In this document: piece by piece, positions 24,160 through 32,368 of the stretch
Layout: each line of letters starts with the position of its first letter
Position numbering within the stretch: position 1 is the first letter of the stretch
Assembly (NCBI GenBank): GCA_028533045.1
Contig: JAQQAP010000011.1
Span: 1-64,000, forward strand
Length of the DNA: 64,000 nucleotides
Source: Spirochaetales bacterium
GTDB taxonomy: Bacteria; Spirochaetota; Spirochaetia; DSM-2461
Direction: 5' to 3'
Position numbers and translations under genes: made by a program
Notes under the pieces: generated by a model
Database searches by the model: none
Told to the model about the DNA's origin: nothing
The model's input: only the letters and a program-made list of their open reading frames with translations

Positions 24160-25460
24160 AACTCAACACCGCCTCCCTCATAGCCTTTCGCTCCTTTAGA
24201 CGCAGCCGCCGCAAGGACCAGTACCGCTCCCGCCCCCTTTTGGGCGCCCTTTTGGGGGTTTCCCTTAGTCTGATTCCCCTGGTGGCGGTCATTAATATCT
24301 CCGAAGGTATGATCGAAGGGATCGTGAATCGCTTCCTTGAGACCGACAGCTACCATTTGCAGATATTCAGCTACACCAGCAAAACAGAGGACGATTTCCA
24401 GGCCGAAAAAGAAGCGGTCCTGACCATCCCCGAGATTAAATACGCCTTTTTAGAGCGGAAAGGGGCGGGTATGGCCTATTCGGATACGGCCAACACCGGT
24501 GTTGCCGTCCGGGCGGTAGAACGGGATATTTGGGAGACCGACGAAGGATTCCGTCGCTACATCGAAGTACGGGACGGGGCCTTTGACCTGAGCGAAGACC
24601 GTTCCATCGTACTGGGAGAAGCCATCGCCGACAAATTGGGCGTCGTCCCCGGCGATTCGGTTAAGATTCTCACGGGAAAAGTTTTTCCCAACGGCCGTTA
24701 CATTCCCCGGGTCACTCCTTTTACGGTTACCGGCATTGTCTCCAGCGGCTACCAGGACCTGGATCGGCTCTGGGTGTTCATCCCCTACGACATGGGCTGG
24801 AAAATCCTTTCCGACGAAACCTCCCAGACCCTTCTGGGGATAAAAACCATCGATCCCCACGGTAACTTGAATCAGATTATCAACCGCATAGGCACCGTCT
24901 CGGTTGGCCCCAACTGGCGGGCCTACACCTGGGAAGCGCTCAACCGTTCCGAACTAAACAGCTATCAAACCACCCGCTCTATGCTGGTGGTCATCATGGC
25001 CATGCTAGTGCTTGTAGCTGTCATTAACGTTTCCTCCTCCCTCATTATGCTGATTGTGGAGAACCGACAATCCATTGGGGTCCTCAAGTGCCTGGGCGCT
25101 TCTCCCGCAGGCATTCAGCGGGTTTACAGACTGACCGGGCTCTTCGTAGGCATCGGTGGGGCCCTTTTGGGCTGTGGGGCGGGGCTCTTGATTTCCCGCT
25201 ACATCAATACCATTTTAGCTATCGTAAACGGTCTGGGCCGACTCGTCCAAAGGCTGGCCGCTCCCCTCACAGGAGGCGGGGCAGAGGAATTCTCCCTCCT
25301 TAACAAGGCCTACTATTTACAGGTTATTCCGGTGAACCTTCAGTGGGACTGGGTGATTACCGTGGGCATAGGGGCGGCTCTCCTTTCCTGGGTAACTTCC
25401 ACCGTACCGGCTGCCCGGGCGGGACGAATCCGACCCTTGGATATTATCCGTAAGTTTTAA
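24156..25460 (+). CDS. lolE: LolC/LolE-family ABC permease, second copy
   Basis: Partner permease of the Lol transporter, 434 aa. It has an N-terminal helix (about residues 28-50, LGALLGVSLSLIPLVAVI), a periplasmic domain (55-270) and three C-terminal helices in the FtsX domain, with NRQSIGVLKCLGASPAGIQRVY as the coupling segment. The FtsX region carries an insertion (INTILAIVNGLGRLVQ and a glycine-rich part) between the last two helices, as does the lolC copy. The stop lies 46 nt before flgF, with a sigma-28-like promoter in the gap, so the operon probably ends here, although no terminator hairpin is visible. Confidence 0.92.
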   Translation: MKLNTASLIAFRSFRRSRRKDQYRSRPLLGALLGVSLSLIPLVAVINISEGMIEGIVNRFLETDSYHLQIFSYTSKTEDDFQAEKEAVLTIPEIKYAFLERKGAGMAYSDTANTGVAVRAVERDIWETDEGFRRYIEVRDGAFDLSEDRSIVLGEAIADKLGVVPGDSVKILTGKVFPNGRYIPRVTPFTVTGIVSSGYQDLDRLWVFIPYDMGWKILSDETSQTLLGIKTIDPHGNLNQIINRIGTVSVGPNWRAYTWEALNRSELNSYQTTRSMLVVIMAMLVLVAVINVSSSLIMLIVENRQSIGVLKCLGASPAGIQRVYRLTGLFVGIGGALLGCGAGLLISRYINTILAIVNGLGRLVQRLAAPLTGGGAEEFSLLNKAYYLQVIPVNLQWDWVITVGIGAALLSWVTSTVPAARAGRIRPLDIIRKF

Positions 25461-25472
25461 CCCCATTTCCCC

Positions 25473-25499
25473 TTAAGAAAAATCCCCCGCCGCCGACAA
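25473..25499 (+). promoter_or_regulatory. sigma-28 (FliA)-type promoter of flgF
   Basis: TTAA (25473-25476), 15 nt, GCCGACAA (25492-25499), close to the TAAA-N15-GCCGATAA consensus. The predicted start falls at or within 1-2 nt of the flgF ATG at 25507. Confidence 0.6.
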
Positions 25500-25506
25500 T
25501 TAAACT

Positions 25507-26355
25507 ATGATCAGAGGATTATACACGGCGGCCAGCGGCATGCAGGCCCAGGAACACAGACTAGATGCCCTTTCCAACAATCTGGCCAACGTAGATTTGA
25601 CCGGTTACAAGCGGGATGTTTCCGTGGAAAAGGCCTTCCCCGAAATGCTTATCCAGCGCTTTGATAACGAGAGTACCTACTCATTCAACATGGGAAGCGT
25701 GACTTCCGCCCCCGTAGTGGGCAAGCTGGGCATGGGTGTGGAATACAACGAAACCTTTACCGTTTTTGAGCAGGGTTCCCTCAAGGAAACCTCCAACCCC
25801 TTTGATCTGGCTCTGGAAGACGAAGGTTTTTTCTGTGTGGAAACCAACAACGGCGAGCGCTACACCCGGAACGGTTCCTTCGTCTTGGGCAAAGAGGGCT
25901 ACCTTCTTACCAAGGACGGCTACTTCGTTCAGGGAGAAAACGGTCCCATTCAGATTAAGGAAAACAACTTTACCATCGATAAACTGGGGCGGATTTGGCA
26001 GAATGCCGATTTGGCCGACGATCCGAACCGACTGGTCTCCATGGAGGAGAACGACTGGGCCAACACGGAGCTGGTGGATACCCTCAAGATTGTCCGCTTT
26101 AACCGTCCCCGTCACCTGATGAAGCAGGGAAACTCCATGTGGGCTTCCACGGAAGTCTCCGGGGACGCGCAAATTGCCGAAGGCGACGAGAGACCCGGCT
26201 TGATTCAGGGTTTTTTGGAAGCCTCCAATGTCAACTCCGTGCGGGAAATGGTAAATATGATTGAGGTCAACCGGGCCTACGAAGCCAACCAGAAGGTGAT
26301 TACCACTCACGACGGGCTTTTGGATAAACTGATTAACAGCGCGGTCCGCTACTAG
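25507..26355 (+). CDS. flgF: flagellar rod protein FlgF-like
   Basis: Proximal/distal rod component of the periplasmic flagellum, 282 aa. The N-terminus MIRGLYTAASGMQAQ and SNNLANVDLTGYKRDV is the flagellar rod/hook signature; the C-terminal SNVNSVREMVNMIEVNRAYEANQKVI segment is the matching D0 helix. The middle domain and the presence of a second, more FlgG-like gene immediately downstream make this the FlgF member of the pair. There is no Shine-Dalgarno upstream (the 15 bases before ATG are promoter), which is unusual here because almost every other gene has one. A sigma-28-type promoter precedes it. flgG follows after 22 nt. Confidence 0.9.
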   Translation: MIRGLYTAASGMQAQEHRLDALSNNLANVDLTGYKRDVSVEKAFPEMLIQRFDNESTYSFNMGSVTSAPVVGKLGMGVEYNETFTVFEQGSLKETSNPFDLALEDEGFFCVETNNGERYTRNGSFVLGKEGYLLTKDGYFVQGENGPIQIKENNFTIDKLGRIWQNADLADDPNRLVSMEENDWANTELVDTLKIVRFNRPRHLMKQGNSMWASTEVSGDAQIAEGDERPGLIQGFLEASNVNSVREMVNMIEVNRAYEANQKVITTHDGLLDKLINSAVRY

Positions 26356-26377
26356 GACCTATAGGAGATAGAGCGAT

Positions 26378-27172
26378 ATGATGAGATCATTATGGACAGC
26401 CGCTTCGGGAATGAACGGCCAGCAGTACAATATAGACACCATCTCCAATAACCTTTCCAACGTGAATACCACCGGTTACAAGCAGGTTCGGGCCGAGTTC
26501 GAGGACTTGATTTACATGACCTCCCGTCTGGCCGGAACACCCGCTACGGAACAGACCGTTGTTCCCGAAGGTATCCAGGTGGGACACGGTACCCGCGTGG
26601 CCGCTACCCAGCGCATTTTTGAGCAGGGTTCCCTCCAGGCCACCGCCGTTCCTTCCGACATGGCCATCACCGGAGAAGGTTTTTTCCGCGTGAAGATGCT
26701 CGACGGAAGCTGGGGGTACACCCGGGACGGTTCTTTTCAGATTGATGCTAACGGTCAGTTCGTTACTTCCAACGGTTACATGCTCCAGCCTAACCTGATT
26801 ATGCCCGAAGGCTTTCAGCAGGAAACCATTTCCATTAGCCAGGACGGGCGGGTAACGGTTAACGTAAACGGCCAGCAGGATCCTGTGGATGTGGGGCAGG
26901 TAAACCTGTACCGCTTTGTAAACCCCGCCGGTCTCCAGGCGATTGGGGAGAATGTCTTTAAGATGTCCAATGCTTCCGGCGATCCCATAGGCGGTCGGCC
27001 CGGTTTTGAAGGTATGGGCAAAATTCAGCATAAATTCCTGGAAAACTCCAACGTTTCCATGGTGAAGGAAATGGTAAATATGATCGTGGCCCAGCGTGCC
27101 TACGAACTCAACTCCAAGGCTATACAGACCTCCGATTCCATGCTCCAGACCGCCAACAGCCTCAAACGATAA
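26378..27172 (+). CDS. flgG: flagellar distal rod protein FlgG
   Basis: Distal rod protein, 264 aa, the normal FlgG length. It shows MRSLWTAASGMNGQQYNIDTISN at the N-terminus, SNNLSNVNTTGYKQVRAEFEDL (rod signature plus the FlgG-specific stretch that stiffens the rod), IFEQGSLQAT in the middle, and NVSMVKEMVNMIVAQRAYELNSKAI at the C-terminus. GGAGATAG about 9 nt upstream supports the start. It sits between flgF and flgJ-N, spaced 22 and 10 nt, so the three form one rod operon. Confidence 0.96.
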   Translation: MMRSLWTAASGMNGQQYNIDTISNNLSNVNTTGYKQVRAEFEDLIYMTSRLAGTPATEQTVVPEGIQVGHGTRVAATQRIFEQGSLQATAVPSDMAITGEGFFRVKMLDGSWGYTRDGSFQIDANGQFVTSNGYMLQPNLIMPEGFQQETISISQDGRVTVNVNGQQDPVDVGQVNLYRFVNPAGLQAIGENVFKMSNASGDPIGGRPGFEGMGKIQHKFLENSNVSMVKEMVNMIVAQRAYELNSKAIQTSDSMLQTANSLKR

Positions 27173-27182
27173 GGACTAAATA

Positions 27183-27539
27183 ATGAATATTTCGGCTATC
27201 CAGAACAGCTATGACAACATTAAAGCCGCCCGGCAGATTAACTCCCTCAAATCGGGAGATAAATTAGAGGCGACCGCCCGTTACAGCGAACAGGAATTGG
27301 CCGAAATGAAAGAGGCCTGCGACGATTTTGAAGCAATCTTCATTAAAATGATGCTCGATGCCATGAAGGACACTGTTCCGGAAAGCTCCCTTATTAAAAA
27401 GAATCAGGGAGAGGAGTATTTTGAGGATATGCTATATGACGATTATGCGGAAACCATGTCAAAAACAGATAGTTTTGGCATTTCCGAAGCCATGTTTCGT
27501 CAGATGACCGCCCAAAATCGGGGCGGATTGTATTCATAA
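27183..27539 (+). CDS. flgJ: rod-binding protein, FlgJ N-terminal domain only
   Basis: A 118-aa protein matching the rod-capping half of FlgJ: CDDFEAIFIKMMLDAMKDTVPES, then EEYFEDMLYDDYAETMSKTDSFGISEAMFRQM. The peptidoglycan-hydrolase half found in enteric FlgJ is missing, as in many bacteria including spirochaetes, where a separate enzyme must cut the wall. AAGGAC before the ATG is the ribosome site. It is the last gene of the flgF-flgG-flgJ unit; the gap behind it holds the sigma-54 promoter of the next gene. Confidence 0.9.
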   Translation: MNISAIQNSYDNIKAARQINSLKSGDKLEATARYSEQELAEMKEACDDFEAIFIKMMLDAMKDTVPESSLIKKNQGEEYFEDMLYDDYAETMSKTDSFGISEAMFRQMTAQNRGGLYS

Positions 27540-27706
27540 CAGGGTAAAATGCTTCACCTTCCAGTCACGAAAATAGTCATTAAATAATAAAGGTGTATAA
27601 AAAAGTAGACGTTTAGAGCCTTATTATATTTTGTTAATCTATTGTTAAGGTTTTATTTCCTACTACTATTTGAATTTAGAACGTTTTGTAGTTGTTTTTG
27701 GTGTTT

Positions 27707-27722
27707 TGGCACACCTCTTGCA
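27707..27722 (+). promoter_or_regulatory. sigma-54 promoter of the RpoS-like sigma gene
   Basis: TGGCAC, 5 nt, TTGCA: an exact consensus match with canonical spacing. The predicted start is near 27733, right at the GGAGAGG ribosome site, leaving a leader of only about 16 nt. The 165 nt upstream are AT-rich without a clear activator palindrome. Confidence 0.9.
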
Positions 27723-27749
27723 TATATGTCTGTGGAGAGGTGAGAAACT

Positions 27750-28586
27750 ATGACAAAAGAGAAGAAGAACAACAATCCCGAGTTAAAGGCTTATATGAAT
27801 GATGTCGTCAGGTATCAGCTTCTAACTCCCGATGAGGAAAAGGAATTGTCCTTGAGAGTTCTTCAGGGCGATGATTTTGCCCGGCAGAAACTGATTAATT
27901 CCAATCTTAAACTGGTTATTAAAATCGCTTTTACCTATAGAAATCAGGGTATGCCGATTATGGACTTGATCCAGGAGGGGAATCTGGGTCTTATCCGTGC
28001 GGTGGAAAAGTTTGACGGTAACCGCGATGTGCGCTTCTGTACATACGCTTCCTGGTGGATTAAGCAGTCCGTAACCAGAGCTCTGGTTAACAAGAAAAGA
28101 ACCATTCGTCTGCCCCACAGAAAGGAAGAGGCTATTCGAAAAATCCAGGCCATTATCGACGATTATCAGACTGAGTTTATGACAACTCCTTCCGTAACGG
28201 AAATCGCTTCGGAAACCGGTCTTGCCGAAGAAACGGTTGTAGGTCTTTTGGATATTGCCGGTCAGACTGTTTCCCTCGATTGTGAAATCAATGAAAATAA
28301 CAGCACCCTTATGGATGTTATTGAAGATAGGCGATGCATTCCCGAAGAGGAACTTATCAAGAAAAGCATCATCGAAGATACGGAAAGATTTCTTTCCACC
28401 CTCAAAGACAGGGAAAAGAGCGTTATCAAATATCGTTACTCCCTGCATAACGGCGAGAAGTTTACCCTTAAGGAAGTTTCCAAGGTTATGGGAATCTCCC
28501 CCGAAACGGTTAGACAGATCGAAATCCGTGCCATCAACAAGCTGCGTGAGCAGGCCTCCGACGTAAGGACCTACTTCGTAAGCTAA
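27750..28586 (+). CDS. group 2 sigma-70 factor, RpoS-like
   Basis: An alternative sigma factor of 278 aa. Region 1.2/2 is clear: AYMNDVVRYQLLTPDEEKEL, LINSNLKLVIKIAFTYRNQG, MDLIQEGNLGLIRAVEKFD and the -10-binding FCTYASWWIKQSVTRAL. Region 3 follows, and region 4 ends with KEVSKVMGISPETVRQIEIRAINKLRE, the -35-binding helix-turn-helix. It lacks the long region 1.1 and non-conserved insert of a primary sigma, so it is a group 2 type. The best ribosome site is GGAGAGGTGAG about 7 nt upstream. A perfect sigma-54 promoter sits directly before it, the same arrangement as rpoS in Borrelia, so I read it as the output of a sigma-54 to sigma-S cascade. Confidence 0.9.
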   Translation: MTKEKKNNNPELKAYMNDVVRYQLLTPDEEKELSLRVLQGDDFARQKLINSNLKLVIKIAFTYRNQGMPIMDLIQEGNLGLIRAVEKFDGNRDVRFCTYASWWIKQSVTRALVNKKRTIRLPHRKEEAIRKIQAIIDDYQTEFMTTPSVTEIASETGLAEETVVGLLDIAGQTVSLDCEINENNSTLMDVIEDRRCIPEEELIKKSIIEDTERFLSTLKDREKSVIKYRYSLHNGEKFTLKEVSKVMGISPETVRQIEIRAINKLREQASDVRTYFVS

Positions 28587-28607
28587 TCAAAAATATCTCC
28601 TTCTTTA

Positions 28608-28651
28608 AAACCGGGTTGGTCAAACGTAAAGGGACCAGCCCGGTTTTTTTT
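28608..28651 (+). terminator. intrinsic terminator of the sigma factor gene
   Basis: AAACCGGGTTGGTC (28608-28621) pairs with GACCAGCCCGGTTT (28633-28646), followed by a run of T. The 110 nt after it hold an imperfect repeat of TTTCGGCT units (about 28746-28763) and the tsaD promoter. Confidence 0.92.
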
Positions 28652-28764
28652 GTAGATGGAAGTTCGAAAGCAGAATGATGAAGGCCTATACAATACAAAT
28701 GCGGTTTTCTGTATTAACTCGTTCTACTTTCCGCTCTCCGCTGTACGCTTTCGGCTTTCGGCTG

Positions 28765-28793
28765 TTGACCTAGGACGTGACGATTCATAGAAT
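28765..28793 (+). promoter_or_regulatory. sigma-70 promoter of tsaD
   Basis: TTGACC (28765-28770), 17 nt, TAGAAT (28788-28793). The predicted start is near 28800, about 10 nt before the chosen tsaD ATG and downstream of the more distal GTG at 28777, which settles the start. Confidence 0.75.
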
Positions 28794-28809
28794 GGGGACA
28801 GGAGTTCCC

Positions 28810-29817
28810 ATGATAGTTTTAGGAATAGAGACTTCCTGTGATGAGTGTTCTGTTGCTCTCGTTGAGGACGGACGGAAAATTCTCAGTAATGAAATAGCCA
28901 CACAGATTGAACTGCACAAACCCTGGTATGGGGTTGTGCCGGAAATTGCCTCCCGCCTCCATGTTCAATGGATAGACGGAGTACGGGAAAAAGCGCTGGC
29001 CGATGCGGGTCTCTCCCTCTCCGATGTGGACAGTGTGGCTGTGACGGCTCGTCCCGGTTTGATGGGCTCCCTTATGGTGGGCCTCTCCTATGGCAAGGGA
29101 CTGGCCTGGTCTTTGGGGATTCCCATGGTGGGGGTGAATCACGTAAAAGCCCACCTTTATGCCCCCCATCTGGAATACGATATAGAGTATCCCTATTTGG
29201 GAGTGATTGTATCCGGCGGGCACACCATGATTTGCCGGGTTGACGGTTTTGACGAAATGGAAGTTTTGGGAACCACCGTGGACGATGCCTGCGGTGAGGC
29301 TTTTGACAAGGTGGCCAAGTTCTACGATCTGGGCTATCCCGGGGGCGTGGCTATTGATAAGCTGGCCCAGTCCGGGGATGACCGGGCTTTCAATTTTCCC
29401 ATTCCCAATCTGCATAAGGGGGGGCATGAGTACGATGTCTCCTATTCGGGACTCAAGACGGCCGTCATAAATCAGCTGGAACAGTTCCGGGCGGAAGGAG
29501 CCGAGGCTTCTGTGGAGAACATCGCCGCCTCCTTTCAGAAAAGAGCCATTGATATGCTTATGAAAAAGATCAAACTGGCCGTGAAAAACACCGGACTGAC
29601 CCGTATTGTGGCGGGGGGAGGCGTTTCGGCTAACTCCCGATTTCGTAAGTGCCTTTCCGAGCTGCACGGTACGGAGGCCTTCTTTCCCTCCCTCTCTCTT
29701 TGCGGGGATAACGGGGCCATGATTGCCGGTTTGGGGTATCACTATTTGGAACGGGGCGACCGATCTCCCCTTAATGAGTCCACCCGGGCCCGAATTAAGG
29801 GCTACAGGAACATCTAG
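28810..29817 (+). CDS. tsaD: tRNA threonylcarbamoyladenosine transferase TsaD
   Basis: Transfers the threonylcarbamoyl group to A37 of ANN-decoding tRNAs together with TsaB and TsaE. From the ATG at 28810 (GGAG 5 nt upstream) the protein is 335 aa, the standard length, beginning MIVLGIETSCDE. The metal-binding HxxxH is present in NHVKAHLYAPHL, the nucleotide loop in VIVSGGHTMI, and DDACGEAFDKVAKFYDLGYPGG, VAGGGVSANSRFR and SLCGDNGAMIAGLGY complete the ASKHA fold. rpe follows after 52 nt with its own promoter. Confidence 0.96.
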   Translation: MIVLGIETSCDECSVALVEDGRKILSNEIATQIELHKPWYGVVPEIASRLHVQWIDGVREKALADAGLSLSDVDSVAVTARPGLMGSLMVGLSYGKGLAWSLGIPMVGVNHVKAHLYAPHLEYDIEYPYLGVIVSGGHTMICRVDGFDEMEVLGTTVDDACGEAFDKVAKFYDLGYPGGVAIDKLAQSGDDRAFNFPIPNLHKGGHEYDVSYSGLKTAVINQLEQFRAEGAEASVENIAASFQKRAIDMLMKKIKLAVKNTGLTRIVAGGGVSANSRFRKCLSELHGTEAFFPSLSLCGDNGAMIAGLGYHYLERGDRSPLNESTRARIKGYRNI

Positions 29818-29834
29818 CAGTCTGCTAAAAATCC

Positions 29835-29863
29835 TTGGCAAGGCCCTTGCTCTTGTCTATAAT
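29835..29863 (+). promoter_or_regulatory. promoter of rpe (sigma-70, with an overlapping sigma-54-like match)
   Basis: TTGGCA (29835-29840), 17 nt, TATAAT (29858-29863) is a very good sigma-70 promoter. The same bases also contain TGGCAA, 5 nt, TTGCT (29836-29851), which fits sigma-54 spacing. The sigma-70 start would fall at about 29870, the first base of the rpe ATG. Confidence 0.7.
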
Positions 29864-29869
29864 TGGGGA

Positions 29870-30520
29870 ATGGATAAAGAAACACTTATAGCCCCTTCTA
29901 TTCTTTCCGCCGATTTTTCCCGGATGGGAGAGGGTATTGAAGAGATAAACAAGGCCGGAGCCGACTGGGTTCATATTGATGTGATGGACGGATCCTTTGT
30001 GCCTCCCATTACTTTTGGGCACAAGATGGTGAACGATATTCGTCCCTTAAGCAAGCTTCCCTTTGATGTGCATCTTATGGTGCAGGATCCGGATAGTCAG
30101 CTTGAAGCTTTCGCCAAGGCCGGAGCGGACTATCTGACAATTCACCTCGAAGCAGTCACCCATCTGCACCGTACCATTACTCGTATTCGTGACTTGGGAT
30201 GTAAGCCGGGAATCTCTATTGTTCCTTCTACTCCTCTTTCACTGCTCGATGAGATTTTGCCCATGGTGGATCTTGTCCTGGTTATGACCGTAAACCCCGG
30301 TTTTGGCGGACAGAAGATGATTCCCTCCTGCCTGGAAAAGGTTAAGGCCCTTCGTCAGATACGGCAGTTTTCCGGTTGGGACTTTCTCGTTTCTATTGAC
30401 GGGGGAGTTAATAGTGATACTTTGGAGCAGGTACGCGATGCCGCTCCCGATGTTATGGTGGCCGGATCGGCTTTCTTTTCCGCCCCGGATAAGGCGGAAT
30501 TTGTGAGAAACTTTAAATAG
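29870..30520 (+). CDS. rpe: ribulose-phosphate 3-epimerase
   Basis: Interconverts ribulose 5-phosphate and xylulose 5-phosphate in the pentose phosphate pathway. The 216-aa TIM barrel shows LIAPSILSADFSRMGE (catalytic/metal region), WVHIDVMDGSFVPPITFG, FDVHLMV, LVLVMTVNPGFGGQ (active-site MxVxPGF) and SIDGGVN. The ATG at 29870 fits family N-termini; the longer frame from 29723 lies inside tsaD. Only TTGGGG sits before the ATG, and the promoter places the transcript start at the ATG, so a leaderless message is possible. Confidence 0.95.
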   Translation: MDKETLIAPSILSADFSRMGEGIEEINKAGADWVHIDVMDGSFVPPITFGHKMVNDIRPLSKLPFDVHLMVQDPDSQLEAFAKAGADYLTIHLEAVTHLHRTITRIRDLGCKPGISIVPSTPLSLLDEILPMVDLVLVMTVNPGFGGQKMIPSCLEKVKALRQIRQFSGWDFLVSIDGGVNSDTLEQVRDAAPDVMVAGSAFFSAPDKAEFVRNFK

Positions 30521-30563
30521 GCCGATTTCTTGTGTCGATAAGGAAGGTAGAGGTCTCTTGGTT

Positions 30564-31358
30564 ATGATAAAAAAAATCTCCCTCATATTGTTACTATTGG
30601 GATGTTCCTTCCTCCTGTTTCCCTCCGAAGGGGACGATATCTTTAGGGAAGGGCTGACTGCCTTTGAACGGGGGGAATATTTTATTGCCTACCGTCAATT
30701 TACCCGTCTGGTAGAGGAGGAGCCCTTCTATTACTACCGAGCCAACGCAGTGTTCTGGCAGGGGAAATCTCTTTATATGATGGGAGATTATGTTCAGGCC
30801 GGGGCTCTACTCGATCAATACCTGATTAACTGGCCCGACAACAGCTACTATGAGGAAGCCCTCTACCTTGTGGGAAAGAATTATTACTCCCAGGATAACT
30901 ATCAATCGGCCCTGGAAGCCTTTATTCGTTTTGCCGAAGACTACAGCGGCAGCGATCGTTACTCCCACACCCTTTACTGGATGGGAGAATCCCTATACAA
31001 CCTGGGGCATATAGAAGAGGCCGCCCAGCTCTACGACCGTATTATCAACGAATACCCTTTATCTTCCAAGAAAGAAGCGGCCCGATACCGTTTGGCTCTT
31101 ATTGAGATTAAGACCAGGGAAGAAAAGCTTCTGGAACTGCTTAAGTGGAGCCATGAGGAATTCCTTAAGAGCGGTCAGGACGGTAGCCGGGAAAAGGCGG
31201 TCTACGAAGAAGCCCTCAAGGCTTACCAGGAACAGGTAACACTGCTTTCCGAGAGGGAGCGGTATATGAGGCACAAGAACAAGCTTCTTTTGCTTAAAGA
31301 GCGGGCCCTGGAACTTAAAAGTTTTTATCTGGAACAGAAGGAGGCTCTTCTGCCATGA
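30564..31358 (+). CDS. exported tetratricopeptide-repeat protein
   Basis: A 264-aa protein with an N-terminal signal (lipobox-like LLLLGC at about residue 13 is also possible, making it a lipoprotein). Four to five TPR-like units follow (for example GLTAFERGEYFIAYRQFTRL, GKSLYMMGDYVQAGALLDQYL, KNYYSQDNYQSALEAFIRFA and GESLYNLGHIEEAAQLYDRII), similar to YbgF/BamD-type envelope adaptors, then a charged coiled-coil tail. The TTG at 30558 or the ATG at 30564 may be the start; AGAGG lies 4 or 10 nt upstream. It overlaps the next gene by 4 nt and heads a three-gene envelope operon to 33431. Confidence 0.8.
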   Translation: MIKKISLILLLLGCSFLLFPSEGDDIFREGLTAFERGEYFIAYRQFTRLVEEEPFYYYRANAVFWQGKSLYMMGDYVQAGALLDQYLINWPDNSYYEEALYLVGKNYYSQDNYQSALEAFIRFAEDYSGSDRYSHTLYWMGESLYNLGHIEEAAQLYDRIINEYPLSSKKEAARYRLALIEIKTREEKLLELLKWSHEEFLKSGQDGSREKAVYEEALKAYQEQVTLLSERERYMRHKNKLLLLKERALELKSFYLEQKEALLP

Positions 31359-32368
31359 AAAGATTCTTCTTATTTATACTGATTTTATTGCCCCTCTCTC
31401 TTTCGGGAATCTCTGTGGAGAAGGGGAACCTTAAGGTGGTGGCCGACGATGAAACGGGGGGCTATCTCTGTTACGCCCGTCTTTCCGATCAGTCACCCTG
31501 GTATCCCCTTTATGTGGAATCCTTTACCTCCTCCTATATTCAGCTTAAGCTAAATGATGAGAATGTATTCCCCGGAGGATCGCCCGATTATGATCTTCGT
31601 TTTGATCAGGTCCATGACAGTCTTTCCATTATTTATGAGGGAAGTGAGATTCTGCTTATCGAAAAGATCTCTTTGAGTCAGGATATTAAGGGAACCGCCT
31701 TCTTTGATATTGAAATAAGCGCCCAAAACATTGGGGACGATTCTGTGGAATTGGGCCTTAAGAAAGTTATCGATACGGCTTTTATGAGGGGAGAGACCCA
31801 TTTTATTGTTAATAGCGAAGCTGTTCTGGAGGAAAAAGCCTTTGAAGGCGGGGAGATTCCTTCTGTCCTCCTATCGCCTGGTGACAGTCCCGGCGAAAGA
31901 CTGTATGTCCATTCCGATCGTGAAGCTAACATGAGTCTGGATCGTCTTCTTTTAGCTAACTGGAATCGGCTTGACCGGGAAGAGTGGGACTACACGCCGG
32001 AAGAGGGGACGAATTTTAACGCCTTACCCTTTTCCATAAACGACTCGGCTCTGGGATTTTACTGGCTTCCTACGGCCCTTATACGGGGCGAAACGGTTTA
32101 TACCGGTCTGGCTCTGGGGCCTTCCGATTTTACCGGAGAGGGAGAGAAAATCGAACTTCCCCAGGAAACGCAAGTCTATATTCCTGCCGACCCGGCCCTG
32201 GCCCGCCTCCATGTTGATGAGCAGCTGGCCTATTTGGAGCTGTTTTTGGCCGATCTGGAAGAACTTCTTGATAAAGAGGACGGGCTCAGTAATGAGGAGA
32301 TTCTTTCCCTTGAGGAGAGACTGGAGATGTTAGAGCAGGAACGGCGGGAATATGAAAAACTACGATAA
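31355..32368 (+). CDS. exported protein with C-terminal coiled coil, unknown
   Basis: A 337-aa protein with a clear signal sequence (residues 1-18, ending S-L-S-G). The mature part is beta-rich up to about residue 285, with repeated YxxxLxL and FxIxxSAQN stretches, and the last 50 residues form a strongly heptad-patterned coiled coil (LAYLELFLADLEELLDKED, EEILSLEERLEMLEQERREYEK). Not a family I recognise. It overlaps its neighbours on both sides (4 and 17 nt), so it is translated together with two TPR proteins and probably works with them in the envelope. Confidence 0.75.
   Translation: MKRFFLFILILLPLSLSGISVEKGNLKVVADDETGGYLCYARLSDQSPWYPLYVESFTSSYIQLKLNDENVFPGGSPDYDLRFDQVHDSLSIIYEGSEILLIEKISLSQDIKGTAFFDIEISAQNIGDDSVELGLKKVIDTAFMRGETHFIVNSEAVLEEKAFEGGEIPSVLLSPGDSPGERLYVHSDREANMSLDRLLLANWNRLDREEWDYTPEEGTNFNALPFSINDSALGFYWLPTALIRGETVYTGLALGPSDFTGEGEKIELPQETQVYIPADPALARLHVDEQLAYLELFLADLEELLDKEDGLSNEEILSLEERLEMLEQERREYEKLR

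Noticed and set aside
28656..28790. 44-aa frame before tsaD
   Set aside because: Starts directly on a terminator T-run, has no ribosome site and ends inside the tsaD promoter.
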